From contig JADJZR010000010.1 in NCBI GenBank assembly GCA_016715645.1, forward strand, positions 77,918-141,917: a DNA stretch of 64,000 nucleotides, read 5' to 3'. Source of the DNA: Elusimicrobiota bacterium (GTDB lineage: Bacteria > Elusimicrobiota > Elusimicrobia > FEN-1173). Numbering within the stretch: the stretch's first letter is position 1; every line of letters begins with the position of its first letter. The translations under genes were made by a program, and so were the position numbers. This document shows, piece by piece, positions 44,973 through 54,247 of the stretch. The notes below the pieces were generated by a model. That model saw only the letters and a list, made by a program, of their open reading frames with translations. It did no database searches and was not told the DNA's origin.

Positions 44973-46514
44973 CTATTGTACAATTCCCGAACGCCGGTGG
45001 CCGGGGTTCAATAGATCGTTGATAGTTTTAACCGGATGAAAAACCCCATGGGGGATTTCCATAATCACCGTGTTCCAACCCGCCATGGACCCGTTCCACA
45101 GACCCGGATGTTCCAACGTCCAAATTTCACGACCGTCGAAATGTTTGTGGGAAAGAATCACCTGATCGCGATCACAGTATCGCAAAAGCGTGTGGGGTTT
45201 TCCGGTCGCGTCCCGCAATCCAACGACCATATCCACCGGATTAAAATGGGTGGAGCGTTTCAATAACCCCTTTTGTCTCGGGGACAGTTGCGACGCTTCG
45301 ACGATCTGCCGCGCCGGCCCGTATGGGCCCCTCACCCAAAAAGGCCCTCCGCCCGGTTCGCCCTTGTTGGGGACCATCCCACAGACTCGCCACGGCCGGG
45401 TCAAAATAGACCGTACCCAGGCCCGCCGACTGGGCCAGGAACCCCGACGGGGTTTGAGCCCCAACTCATTAAGGATAAATTGCTCGGCCTCGGTAACCGC
45501 CCCGTCGAATTTACTGGGTCCGCCCTGCCGGAATGGATCCTTCCGGAAACCAGCCTCTGCGCCGTCCCCCAACATCTCGAGCAAAGAACCCGCCTGATTT
45601 TGCAGTTCGATGAGTCGTCCGGCCAAAACCATTCTCCAACGTCGCGCGAACGACTGAAAAAGCGCCGTAGGCACGTTATCAATATTTTTAATAAACACAA
45701 TGTCGCCGCGTGTTTTTTCCAGGTTGGGCAACAGAGCCCCGTGACCTCCCGGACGAAACAACGTCCGACCGTCAGCTTGACGAGCCAACCGATTGTTATT
45801 ATCCAAGGCCACGGTGTCGCTGGAAGGACTTTGAACGCTGTAAGTCAACCGCAGGTCCAGCCCCTTTTCTTGCCGAAGTTGCCGTGCCCATCCATTGCCT
45901 CTGTTTTGAAATTCCGATCGAAAATCCGGCGGAACCGTAAAATGCAGGGTCACCCGTTTTTTTCGATCAACCAGGGCGCGTGATTCTAAAATATGTTCGT
46001 CAAAAGCGGTGATTTCATGTTTCCCCATCGTATGAAAAGGGATCAAAGCTTTCGGTTGGCGCGGCAAATGGAGGCCTGATTCGCCTAAAAGCGCATCCAG
46101 AACGGGCAAGAGGTCGCCCGAACGAAGACACCTCTTTAACGACACCCCCCGGTTGTGCAAAACTTTATCTAGAGGCAAAGCCAGCGACATATGGGGCAAC
46201 CCTCTAAAAAACAGGCGGCAGTCTCGGGAAAAAGGATAAGGCCCCCGAAGCCATTTTAAAACAGGACCTTCCTGGGACCGGCAATGCTGGGAGAGTTGAA
46301 TGAGAGAGGTAAATAACCGAGACGCCGCCCCGGAGGCGGGGACAAACGACGAAAAGCGGCCCTCCAGTTGAGCGTTCCGGGCGAGACGAATCAATCGGTC
46401 AGCCTGGGCCTTCGTAACCCGTTCAATTCCATCGCCCACAGAACAAGGACGGACAACAGGCACATTAAGCCGCCGACATTTCAATAGTTCCACTTGGCGC
46501 CGGGCTTCGGCCAC
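44973..46514 (-). CDS. DUF4301 family protein
   Basis: 513 residues from GTG 46514. Blocks VRPCSVGDGIERV, FVPASGAASRLF, FIKNIDNVP and CGMVPNKGEPGGGPFWV define DUF4301, a nucleotide-sugar pyrophosphorylase-like fold of unknown substrate. Family members carry about 20 more N-terminal residues; the frame upstream (SDTIFSRKDRALFKRRGLT) supplies them but offers no ATG, GTG or TTG. A CTG at 46574, one base after the zinc-ribbon stop, could be the true start. Last in a minus-strand run ftsB-like/zinc ribbon/DUF4301. Confidence 0.85.
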   Translation of the reverse strand: MAEARRQVELLKCRRLNVPVVRPCSVGDGIERVTKAQADRLIRLARNAQLEGRFSSFVPASGAASRLFTSLIQLSQHCRSQEGPVLKWLRGPYPFSRDCRLFFRGLPHMSLALPLDKVLHNRGVSLKRCLRSGDLLPVLDALLGESGLHLPRQPKALIPFHTMGKHEITAFDEHILESRALVDRKKRVTLHFTVPPDFRSEFQNRGNGWARQLRQEKGLDLRLTYSVQSPSSDTVALDNNNRLARQADGRTLFRPGGHGALLPNLEKTRGDIVFIKNIDNVPTALFQSFARRWRMVLAGRLIELQNQAGSLLEMLGDGAEAGFRKDPFRQGGPSKFDGAVTEAEQFILNELGLKPRRGSWPSRRAWVRSILTRPWRVCGMVPNKGEPGGGPFWVRGPYGPARQIVEASQLSPRQKGLLKRSTHFNPVDMVVGLRDATGKPHTLLRYCDRDQVILSHKHFDGREIWTLEHPGLWNGSMAGWNTVIMEIPHGVFHPVKTINDLLNPGHRRSGIVQ

Positions 46515-46575
46515 CGTCAGGCCCCGACGTTTAAAAAGGGCCCGATCTTTCCGTGAAAAAATGGTATCGCTCAGG

Positions 46576-46734
46576 TTAATCGACTGGAAGCGAAGCGATG
46601 TCGATGGAATTGGACCAGAGAATACCGCAGGGAGAACACTCGAAATATTTAAGGTCCGCGCCCTTATCGGTTCGGGACTGTTTAACGGCCACCGACCCTT
46701 TCGCGTTACATTTCGGACAAGGTGTATTGGACAT
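46576..46734 (-). CDS. Small zinc-ribbon protein
   Basis: 52 residues, ATG 46734 preceded by AAAGGAG. Two CxxC pairs (TPCPKCNAKG and FECSPCGILW) about 28 residues apart form a rubredoxin-like zinc ribbon. Starts one base after the stop of the FtsB-like gene. Function unknown. Confidence 0.75.
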   Translation of the reverse strand: MSNTPCPKCNAKGSVAVKQSRTDKGADLKYFECSPCGILWSNSIDIASLPVD

Positions 46735-46735
46735 A

Positions 46736-47044
46736 CTAATCTCCTTTATGAGGGGCCGACGAACCGCGGGCAACGAACCGAAACTCAATTTCGTCGGGCG
46801 CCAACAGGCCCAACTCGCGCCGAGCGGACGTTTCAATAAACATTTCGTCCGTGTCGGCCCGTTCCCGCCGGGCCTGAAGACCTAGCATCCGTTGCTCAGC
46901 CGCCGCCAACCGCATCTCCCACCGGGCCAGTTCTCCACGCTGAATAAAAAACCGCCGAACCGCCCCCCCCGACACCAAAACGGCCACCGCCAAAACCCCC
47001 GCGATGACCCACACCCTCCCACGGCGACCGGTTCGCCGGGTCAC
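46736..47044 (-). CDS. FtsB/DivIC-like septum formation initiator protein
   Basis: 102 residues from GTG 47044. Short basic cytoplasmic N terminus, one transmembrane helix (VWVIAGVLAVAVLVSGGAV), then a coiled-coil (RGELARWEMRLAAAEQRML) and a conserved-looking RRELGLLAPDEIEFRF tail. Size, topology and its position directly after enolase are typical of FtsB, which joins FtsL and FtsQ in the divisome. Confidence 0.8.
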   Translation of the reverse strand: MTRRTGRRGRVWVIAGVLAVAVLVSGGAVRRFFIQRGELARWEMRLAAAEQRMLGLQARRERADTDEMFIETSARRELGLLAPDEIEFRFVARGSSAPHKGD

Positions 47045-47050
47045 AACTTC

Positions 47051-48412
47051 TTAACGGCGAAACGCCGCCGCGCCGGGAAATGACCCTGATTTGCCAAGCG
47101 ACTCTTCCAGCCGCAACAACTGGTTGTATTTGGCTATGCGTTCGGACCGAGACGCGGAACCCGTTTTAATCTGGCCCGCGTTCAACGCCACCGCCAAATC
47201 GGCGATAAAAGAGTCTTCCGTTTCGCCGGAACGATGGGAAATGATGGCTCCGTAGCCAGCTTTTTGAGCCATTTGCACCGCTTCCACCGTTTCCGATAAA
47301 CTGCCGATTTGGTTCACTTTCACCAAAATGGCGTTGGCCACGCCCCGACGGATTCCGTCGGCGAGACGAACGGGGTTGGTCACGAACAGGTCGTCGCCCA
47401 CAATCTGGATTTTGCCGCCGATCCGGTCGGTCATTTGTTTCCACCCAGCCCAATCGTCTTCGGCCAAACCGTCTTCAATGGACACGATGGGATACTTGTT
47501 GACCCACTCTTCGTAAACGGAAATCATTTCTTCCGCGGAACGATCGCGAATGGCCACTTCCCCTTCCAGACGATAGCGCCCGCCGTTGTGGTATTCATTG
47601 GCGGCGCAATCCAACGCCAGAAAAACATCCTTCCCCACTTTATATCCAGCGTTTTGAATCGCGGTCAAAATCACTTGGATCGCTTCCTCGTTGGACTTGA
47701 GGTTGGGGGCAAACCCTCCTTCGTCGCCCACCGCGGTATTGTGTTTGGCGTCTTTTAAGACTTTTTTTAACGCGTGAAACACCTCCGCCCCGGCCCGCAG
47801 AGATTCGCGAAACGAACCCCCGACAACGGGGACAATCATAAACTCTTGGAGATCAATGTTGTTGTCGGCGTGGGCCCCACCGTTCAAAATGTTCATCAAT
47901 GGCACGGGAAGGACAAACTCTTTGCTTTTGATCCCGAATGTCTGCCGAAGATGGGTGTGAAGAGCGATCCCCTTTGCGGCGGCCGCGGCCCGAGCCGCCG
48001 CCATGGAGACTCCCAAAATGGCATTGGCGCCCAGTTTGGATTTGGTGGGCGTTGCATCGGCTTCGAGCAAAACTTTATCCAAGGACCGTTGATCAGCGGC
48101 GTCGCGGCCTTTCAGCGCAGCGGCCAGGGGGCCGTTGACGTTAGCGACCGCTTTCAAAACGCCTTTGCCGCCAAACCGCGCCTTATCGCCGTCACGCAAT
48201 TCCAACGCTTCGTGAGCGCCCGTGGATGCGCCCGAAGGAACCGCGGCTCGACCCTGAGCCCCGCCAGCCAACACCACATCCACTTCCACCGTTGGGTTGC
48301 CGCGTGAATCCAAAATTTCACGGGCCCGAACCGACGTCACACGCGTTGCGACAAACGCGGCCTTTACCAATTTTTTTGCTTTCGCTTTTTTAACCATTGT
48401 TTTTTTTGCCAT
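47051..48412 (-). CDS. eno: Enolase with Lys-rich N-terminal extension
   Basis: 453 residues; the family is about 425-430. Interconverts 2-phosphoglycerate and phosphoenolpyruvate. Signature [33 protein letters not shown], catalytic Glu region [12 protein letters not shown], metal ligands [11 protein letters not shown] and GDDLFVTN, and [19 protein letters not shown]. The first 22 residues ([19 protein letters not shown]) are a basic extension absent from typical enolases; no better start is available inside. Confidence 0.96.
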   Translation of the reverse strand: MAKKTMVKKAKAKKLVKAAFVATRVTSVRAREILDSRGNPTVEVDVVLAGGAQGRAAVPSGASTGAHEALELRDGDKARFGGKGVLKAVANVNGPLAAALKGRDAADQRSLDKVLLEADATPTKSKLGANAILGVSMAAARAAAAAKGIALHTHLRQTFGIKSKEFVLPVPLMNILNGGAHADNNIDLQEFMIVPVVGGSFRESLRAGAEVFHALKKVLKDAKHNTAVGDEGGFAPNLKSNEEAIQVILTAIQNAGYKVGKDVFLALDCAANEYHNGGRYRLEGEVAIRDRSAEEMISVYEEWVNKYPIVSIEDGLAEDDWAGWKQMTDRIGGKIQIVGDDLFVTNPVRLADGIRRGVANAILVKVNQIGSLSETVEAVQMAQKAGYGAIISHRSGETEDSFIADLAVALNAGQIKTGSASRSERIAKYNQLLRLEESLGKSGSFPGAAAFRR

Positions 48413-48424
48413 AGGGTTCTCTCT

Positions 48425-49887
48425 TTATTTCGACGTCGGGGAAAGACCGGCCAACACGCGGCCGGCTTTTTCCAGCGCCTTCATTTTTGCTAAATCTTGG
48501 CTTTCCAAATACACGCGCACCACAGGTTCTGTGCCAGACAAACGAACGCCGATCCAGCTTCCGTCCGTCAGGATAAACTTGTAGCCATCGGTCTCCACAA
48601 TGCGTCTCACTGGAAAATCGCCCAACCGCGTGGGGGGCTTATGGCTCAACTTATCGCGCAGTTCGGCCATTTTCTCGGTGGTTAAATGGAAATTCAAACG
48701 CGCCGTGTGAAACGCCCCAACCTCTTTTGGAGGAGCTCAATGGACTTTTTTAATGGGCGACGGGTGGCGGCCGCAATTTCCGCCGCCAACAGACAGGCTA
48801 AAATTCCGTCCTTTTCCGGAACGTGGCCCCGAATCGAGAGCCCGCCCGATTCTTCTCCACCCAACACAAAATGGCCGCCCTTGGACGGATATACGGAATT
48901 TTCGTGCGCCATCACATCGCCGATGTATTTGAAACCAACGGGCGTTTCTTTCACGGTCAGACCATGTTTTTTGGCCACCGCGTCAAGAAAATGAGACGTC
49001 ATCACACTGCGGGCCACAACCCCTTTCCACTTGCGGGTGGACACTATGTGATCCAACACCAACGGTAAAAACTCGTTGGGGCTGATCAACGTCCCATCGA
49101 TGTCCATCACCCCGAACCGATCCGCGTCGCCGTCCGTGGCCAGGCCCACCTGCGCCTTGTGCTCGACCATGGCGTTACGCAGATCTTTCAGGATTTCGGG
49201 ATCCGGTGACGGACTGTGCCCGCCGAACAGAACGTCTCGCTGAGTGTGGATCGACGTCACCTGAACACCGGCCCGCTTCAAATATTCGTCGAGATACCCA
49301 CGCCCCGCACCCCATAAAGAGTCCACCACCACGCGAATTTTTCCTTTCTTCAGCAACGACCGGTCCACCAAACTGTCCAGCTGATGGAAATAGGCTGGAA
49401 GAGGATCATGGGGAACGATCAACTTCTTTTTGAGGCCCACGGCTTCCCGTCCGGATTTGGGCGTCATTTCGCCCGTCAAATACGGTTCGCAAGCGGCCTC
49501 TATTCGACGGGTGGCCTCGGGCAAAGCGGGTCCGCCCCACGTGGAATTAAATTTAACCCCGGAATAATTCGGCGGGTTGTGACTGGCCGTGATATTGATG
49601 CCGCCGGCCGCCTTAAGATGCAACACTTCGAACGCCACCACCGGCGTGGGAGTGTCCCGGACACACAACATGCTTTCCATGCCGTTGGCGGCCAGAACAC
49701 CGGCGGCCGTCTTAGCAAATTCCTCCGACAGAAAACGAGTGTCGTAACCGATCACCACACGTTTGTTGTGCAACTTTTCTTCGCGCAGATAATCCGCGAT
49801 GGATTGAATCAAAATCCGCAATCTCGGAAAAGTCACTTCGTCCGCTAAAATGCCCCGCCAACCGGATGTTCCGAATTTTATGCTCAT
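48425..49887 (-). CDS. Phosphoglucomutase/phosphomannomutase, frameshifted
   Basis: About 487 residues after correction. Interconverts hexose 1- and 6-phosphates. Start ATG 49887 (MSIKFGTSGWRG). Active-site Ser loop NITASHNPPNYSG, metal loop TDGDADRFGVMD, sugar loop GGEESGGLS are in the first frame; after LQKRLGRF the frame stops at 48694, while the adjacent frame continues HTARLNFHLTTEKMAEL with phosphate loop RLSGTEPVVRVY to 48425. One missing base near 48707-48710 restores it. Promoter TTGACA-17-TACCAT at 49936-49964. Precedes eno by 12 bases. Confidence 0.93.
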
Positions 49888-49935
49888 GGGAAGGTTTCGC
49901 CTCTGTTTTCGATAGTAAATAGTTGAAGTTTCCGG

Positions 49936-49964
49936 ATGGTAGCACAGGGAAGGCCCTCTGTCAA
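49936..49964 (-). promoter_or_regulatory. Promoter of the phosphohexomutase-enolase operon
   Basis: On the minus strand TTGACA (49959-49964) and TACCAT (49936-49941) are separated by exactly 17 bases, about 48 bases upstream of the ATG. Confidence 0.65.
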
Positions 49965-50068
49965 TGAGATCCGAACGCGAACGCAACTGAAGTTTTGCCG
50001 AAATCCAGGGCAATCAATTTAACCAGCCTACGGGGAACGAAGGATCCCCGTTTTCCGGGGTGTCCATT

Positions 50069-52300
50069 CTAGGCCGCGCATTCGCCGACGCCGATGTCGG
50101 GTTTGAAGTCGGTGGTCTCGCCCCAATCGAAATACAAAGTGGGGTTTTCCGCGTAGGAGGGCAACGTGGTGAATTCCTGAACCAACTCTTTCATTCGGGT
50201 TTTTCCCACCTGGTCGAACCAATCGGTGAAGGTGTCCCCGGATTTTTTTTCGGCTTTAAAAGCCCCGATCACCTTTTTGACGGCGTCGGGGACCCTCCGG
50301 GCCGGGATCGCCCCGATCACCTGGCCGAAGCGAGCCTCCCCTTCTTTCGTGTAACCGCCAGCCAACATCATGTAGTGGGGCACAGGGCGGTCATCGATTT
50401 TCCGGTAGGTGCCGTAAAAACCCAAACTTCCAATGTGGTGTTGCCCACAACTGTTGGTGCATCCGGAAATCTTAATGTGCACGCCGTCCATGTCCACGTC
50501 GGCCGACAATCCGTCCGAAAACAATCCCCCAATGGCTTTGGCCAATTCTCGTGATTTGGTCACGGCGATTTGGCAGGTGTCCGCGCCGGGGCATCGGGTG
50601 ATATCCGACAACCGGTTTCCCCCCGCGGTGGCCAGCCCCGCTTTAACCAAAGCGTTGTAAACCGTCGGCAAATGCTCGTTACGCACCCAGCGCAATAAAA
50701 AGTTCTGTTCCACCGTTGTTCGCAACCGACCTCCGTTCAGGCGCCGCGACAGGTCCGCCAACGCGCGCATTTGGCCCACCGTAATGTCCCCCAGGGGGAG
50801 GACCACCGTGGCCCAACTGTATCCCGCCTGGCGTTGGGGTGCCACGTTCGTGGCTTTCCAACGCTCAAACCCCGCCGCGGGCGCTTCCACTGGAACGGCC
50901 CCCGACGCCAAAACCGGCGCGGTTTCTTCCGTCACAGGAACCGTCCAATCAATGGATCCGGCCCGGGTGGTCAAAACAGCCCGGCGTTCGGCTTGAAACT
51001 TTTTGCGAAATTCGTCAGCCCCCCACTTCTTCACCAAAAACTTGATCCGGGCGTGGAGTTTGTCGGCCCGATCGCCGAACCGATCGAACATCCGCACCAC
51101 AGTTTCAATGGTCGGCATCAACAGATCGGCTGGGGTGAACTCTTCCAACCGAATCGCCACCTGGGGAGTCGCGCCCAAACCGCCCCCCACGTAGGTCCGA
51201 AAACCCCGGACGCCGTTTCGAATTTCCGCCACAAACGCCATGTCGTGAATGGGCGTCAGGGCGTAATCCGTGGGTGTGCTTTCAAACGCAATTTTAAATT
51301 TGCGGGGCAAGTTTTGGCTGAGCGGGTTACGCAGAAAAAACTTAAACGCCGCGTCGGCATAAGGCGCCACATCAAACACATCGTCCGGGTGAACCCCCGA
51401 GTACGGGTTAGCGGTGATGTTACGAACCGTGTTACCGCACCCTTCCCGAGGGGTCAAATCGGCCTCGGCCAACCGCCGAATAATTTTCGGCGTGTCTTCC
51501 AAAGAAACCATGTGGATCTGCAAATTTTGCCGGGTGGTAAAATGGCCGATCTTGGACGGGGCAAACGTTTCCGTCACGTCGGCCATGGCTTCCAATTGAT
51601 CGGGCGTGAGCTTTCCGAAAGGCACCTTAATGCGAACCATCTGTTTGTCCACCTGGTTGCGAATGCCGTAAATGCCGTTGTTGAGACGAAACCGACGAAA
51701 ATCGTCCATTTCCATTTTCCCAGTTTTCAAGGCGCGGATATTTTCCTCGGCTTGGCGGATTTCGTTTTCAACAGAAGCAGGAAGAGTGGACGACATGGAC
51801 GGCTCCTTCATCAGTTCGATGGGTTCTTCAATAAACGGCGCCGATTCCTCGTCGCGAAACCAGGAACGGGCCTCTTCAAATCGGCCTTTTTTAACCGACA
51901 CAATCACGTTGGACCAACCGGCCAATAATGGCTGGGCCGCGTCGGTGGCGCTGGGACGCGCCGGATGGTCGGGGTGGGTGTGCAAAACGCCCACCAAATC
52001 CAACCCCTCTTTTTCCGCGTCCAACACCGCCCGGTTGAAAGCCGCCGGGTTCATCACAAATTCGAACTCGCCTTCCGTATCAGCCCGGGAACCCAAGGTG
52101 TCTCGGGCCGCTTCCAAGACGCCGGGCTGGGCAGTGGTTTTTTCCCGCAGGAGGTTGGGCAGGGGCACAAACCGGTACACCTGTCGGACTCCTCCCGGCA
52201 AAAACCGCCCCACCAAAACGCCGCAACCCTCGTAGGGGTAACAGGACTGGGACCACTGACGAAGGAAGTCTCGGACCGACGAACTCCAGACCAAACTCAC
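50069..52300 (-). CDS. JAMM peptidase domain fused to siroheme sulfite (nitrite) reductase
   Basis: 743 residues from GTG 52300 overlapping the cysM stop. Residues 1-160 are a JAMM/MPN domain: YPYEGCGVLVG with the catalytic Glu and full metal motif VLHTHPDHPARPSATD. Residues 169-743 are ferredoxin-type sulfite/nitrite reductase with duplicated halves and siroheme/4Fe-4S ligands CPGADTC and CTNSC. An internal ATG (codon 51796-51794, residue 169) has an ideal AAGGAG 6 bases upstream, so the reductase may also be made alone. JAMM proteins such as mycobacterial Mec release cysteine from sulfur carriers. In context (cysM, MoeB-rhodanese) sulfite reduction for carrier-bound cysteine synthesis is likely; nitrite reduction remains possible. 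Confidence 0.9.
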   Translation of the reverse strand: MSLVWSSSVRDFLRQWSQSCYPYEGCGVLVGRFLPGGVRQVYRFVPLPNLLREKTTAQPGVLEAARDTLGSRADTEGEFEFVMNPAAFNRAVLDAEKEGLDLVGVLHTHPDHPARPSATDAAQPLLAGWSNVIVSVKKGRFEEARSWFRDEESAPFIEEPIELMKEPSMSSTLPASVENEIRQAEENIRALKTGKMEMDDFRRFRLNNGIYGIRNQVDKQMVRIKVPFGKLTPDQLEAMADVTETFAPSKIGHFTTRQNLQIHMVSLEDTPKIIRRLAEADLTPREGCGNTVRNITANPYSGVHPDDVFDVAPYADAAFKFFLRNPLSQNLPRKFKIAFESTPTDYALTPIHDMAFVAEIRNGVRGFRTYVGGGLGATPQVAIRLEEFTPADLLMPTIETVVRMFDRFGDRADKLHARIKFLVKKWGADEFRKKFQAERRAVLTTRAGSIDWTVPVTEETAPVLASGAVPVEAPAAGFERWKATNVAPQRQAGYSWATVVLPLGDITVGQMRALADLSRRLNGGRLRTTVEQNFLLRWVRNEHLPTVYNALVKAGLATAGGNRLSDITRCPGADTCQIAVTKSRELAKAIGGLFSDGLSADVDMDGVHIKISGCTNSCGQHHIGSLGFYGTYRKIDDRPVPHYMMLAGGYTKEGEARFGQVIGAIPARRVPDAVKKVIGAFKAEKKSGDTFTDWFDQVGKTRMKELVQEFTTLPSYAENPTLYFDWGETTDFKPDIGVGECAA

Positions 52301-53247
52301 AAATCGTGACCTTTCATGTAATCCTCAAAATTGTCGAGCAGGTCACCCCAGTAGCGCGTGTGAAGATACCGTTCCCCCGAATCGGGAAGAACCGTTACGA
52401 TCACGCCCTCTTTTAATCCATGGGCCACTTCGAACACGCCGTGGACCGCCGCCCCGCAGGAATACCCCACCAAAATACCTTCTTCCCGCGCCATGCGGCA
52501 ACACATTTCGTAGGCATCTTCCGTAAACACTGACACTTTTCGATCGTGAACCCGGGGATCGTAAATGCCCGGCACAATGGACGTTTCCATGTGTTTCAAC
52601 CCTTCCAAACCATGCAAGGAGGTGGCGGGTTCAACGGCGATAATTTGAATGGCCGGGTTTAATTCTTTCAACCGACGACCCGTCCCCATCAGCGTACCGC
52701 CGGTGCCGATCCCCGCCACAAAATGGGTGATACGCCCTTCCGTTTGGCGCCAAATTTCTTCGGCGGTGGTTTTGTAATGGGCCCGCCAATTGTTGGGATT
52801 GTTGTACTGGTCGGGCAAATAGTAACGGCCGGGGTTCGCCTCAAAAATGCGATGGGACTCCAACTGAGCGCCGTCGGTGCCTTCCATGGGATCGGTGAAC
52901 GTCACTTTGGCGCCGAACGCCTCAATCAAACGGCTTTTTTCTGAGGCGTTTTGGGGCATCACCAACTGAACGCGAATTCCCAACGCGGCGCCGATCATGG
53001 CGTAGGCAATCCCGGTGTTGCCCGACGTGGAATCCAACAAAATTTTGTCTTTGGTCAATTCACCGGAGGCCAAGGCTTCCAACATCATATTTTTGGCGGC
53101 GCGGTCTTTCACCGACCCGCCGGGGTTCATGAACTCCGCCTTGGCGAACACTTTCACCCCTTCGGGAACCCACCGGGACAACCGATCCAACCGAAGAAGG
53201 GGCGTGTTCCCGATTCGTTCCAATAGCCCCACTCCCAAAGAGGTCAT
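52297..53247 (-). CDS. cysM: Cysteine synthase (CysK/CysM fold, PLP)
   Basis: 316 residues. PLP lysine is Lys47 in GGSVKDRAA; substrate loop STSGNTGIA, phosphate loop GIGTGGTLMGTG. Blocks such as MPQNASEKSRLIEAFGA and the C-terminal RYLHTRYW resemble CysM enzymes that use O-phosphoserine and protein-bound sulfur, but substrate cannot be fixed by eye. ATG overlaps the RAYT stop and its own stop overlaps the reductase start. Confidence 0.93.
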   Translation of the reverse strand: MTSLGVGLLERIGNTPLLRLDRLSRWVPEGVKVFAKAEFMNPGGSVKDRAAKNMMLEALASGELTKDKILLDSTSGNTGIAYAMIGAALGIRVQLVMPQNASEKSRLIEAFGAKVTFTDPMEGTDGAQLESHRIFEANPGRYYLPDQYNNPNNWRAHYKTTAEEIWRQTEGRITHFVAGIGTGGTLMGTGRRLKELNPAIQIIAVEPATSLHGLEGLKHMETSIVPGIYDPRVHDRKVSVFTEDAYEMCCRMAREEGILVGYSCGAAVHGVFEVAHGLKEGVIVTVLPDSGERYLHTRYWGDLLDNFEDYMKGHDL

Positions 53248-54239
53248 GGGATCCCCAACGACCTTGAAATTTCCTCGACCTCTTTGGTTTTGGCCGAACC
53301 CCGACGATACAGATGGGTGACCGCGGGCTGGGTAATTCCAAACAGGTCAGCCACATCAATTTTTCGCAAGCCGCACCGTTCCGCCAACAAATACGACGCC
53401 AACGATCGCGCTTCGGCGCCAATTCGTGTTGATTTTCCCCTCCGAGACAACGATTTCTCAGGCAACCCGAAATAACTTTCGATGCTTTTGATCAAACGCG
53501 CCGCCAAGGCCGGGTCGGCGGCTTTAACCCGGACAACGCCTTCTTTGGGCAAAACACGTTCCACAAACGCTTGGCCGCCCAACACCCGGGAATCGTAGGA
53601 CCCTTCCCCCGCCTTGACCCGGGAGACAACGCCCAATCCAGTCGCACTGCGCACCAGCCCCCCGCCGGACAAATCCTGTTGGGAATTTTTCCTTTCCGCC
53701 AAATAGGCCGCGTAGTTGTTAGGCCCGTTTGCGCCATGGCCTCCCAAAGCATCCCACACAGCCTCGACCGATTGCCAGGACACTTTTTCAAGTCCCAACA
53801 GCGCCCGATGCCCGCTCCACGGATAGGTTTCCAGAGCGTTCAGGGAATCCACCGCTTTTTCTTTCAATGGAATTAAATGGATGTAGGCCACCAATTCTTT
53901 GAAAAAGGCCTGGGGGTCGGACACAATGGACTTATAGCGATTTTGAAACAATCGCCCGGACCGTTTATATTGGCGGTTGAAATAACCCGCGTAGCGGGTC
54001 GACAGCCGGTTCATCAGTTCCGACAGGGGCCGCGGACCGGTTTCCACCAACAAGTGAAAATGGGTGGGCATCAGAGCCCAGGCATAACAGGTGAACCCAC
54101 CCTCTTTAATCAGCTCGGCAAAAGCGTCCCGAAAAACAACATAATCCGCCCGATTGGGAAAAATCTTCCGGCCATCGTTGCCGCGATTAATCACATGATG
54201 CAAAAGCCCCGGCGAGTCCAAACGGGCTTGGCGGGGCAT
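53244..54239 (-). CDS. REP-associated tyrosine transposase (RAYT, Y1_Tnp)
   Basis: 331 residues. N-terminal HUH nuclease domain: HHVINRGNDGRKIF, HUH pair in PTHFHLLVETG, and catalytic Tyr in ELVAYIHLIPLK, with FQNRYKSI. C-terminal region (SLASYLLAERCGLRKIDVAD, GITQPAVTHLYRR) is a DnaA-C/Trp-repressor-like helix-turn-helix seen in one RAYT subgroup. Such proteins process palindromic REP elements. Unusually it sits inside a biosynthetic operon, 9 bases after the MoeB-rhodanese gene, and overlaps cysM by 4 bases. No flanking palindromes typical of its own mobility were seen. Confidence 0.9.
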   Translation of the reverse strand: MPRQARLDSPGLLHHVINRGNDGRKIFPNRADYVVFRDAFAELIKEGGFTCYAWALMPTHFHLLVETGPRPLSELMNRLSTRYAGYFNRQYKRSGRLFQNRYKSIVSDPQAFFKELVAYIHLIPLKEKAVDSLNALETYPWSGHRALLGLEKVSWQSVEAVWDALGGHGANGPNNYAAYLAERKNSQQDLSGGGLVRSATGLGVVSRVKAGEGSYDSRVLGGQAFVERVLPKEGVVRVKAADPALAARLIKSIESYFGLPEKSLSRRGKSTRIGAEARSLASYLLAERCGLRKIDVADLFGITQPAVTHLYRRGSAKTKEVEEISRSLGIP

Positions 54240-54247
54240 GGGCGAAC

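Noticed and set aside
48694..48720. Genuinely truncated phosphohexomutase
   Set aside because: The missing C-terminal phosphate-binding domain is intact in the neighbouring frame, so an indel is the better explanation.
50032..50068. Terminator for the sulfite reductase operon
   Set aside because: Hairpins are present (ACGGGGA/TCCCCGT) but no T run follows on the minus strand, so I could not support it.
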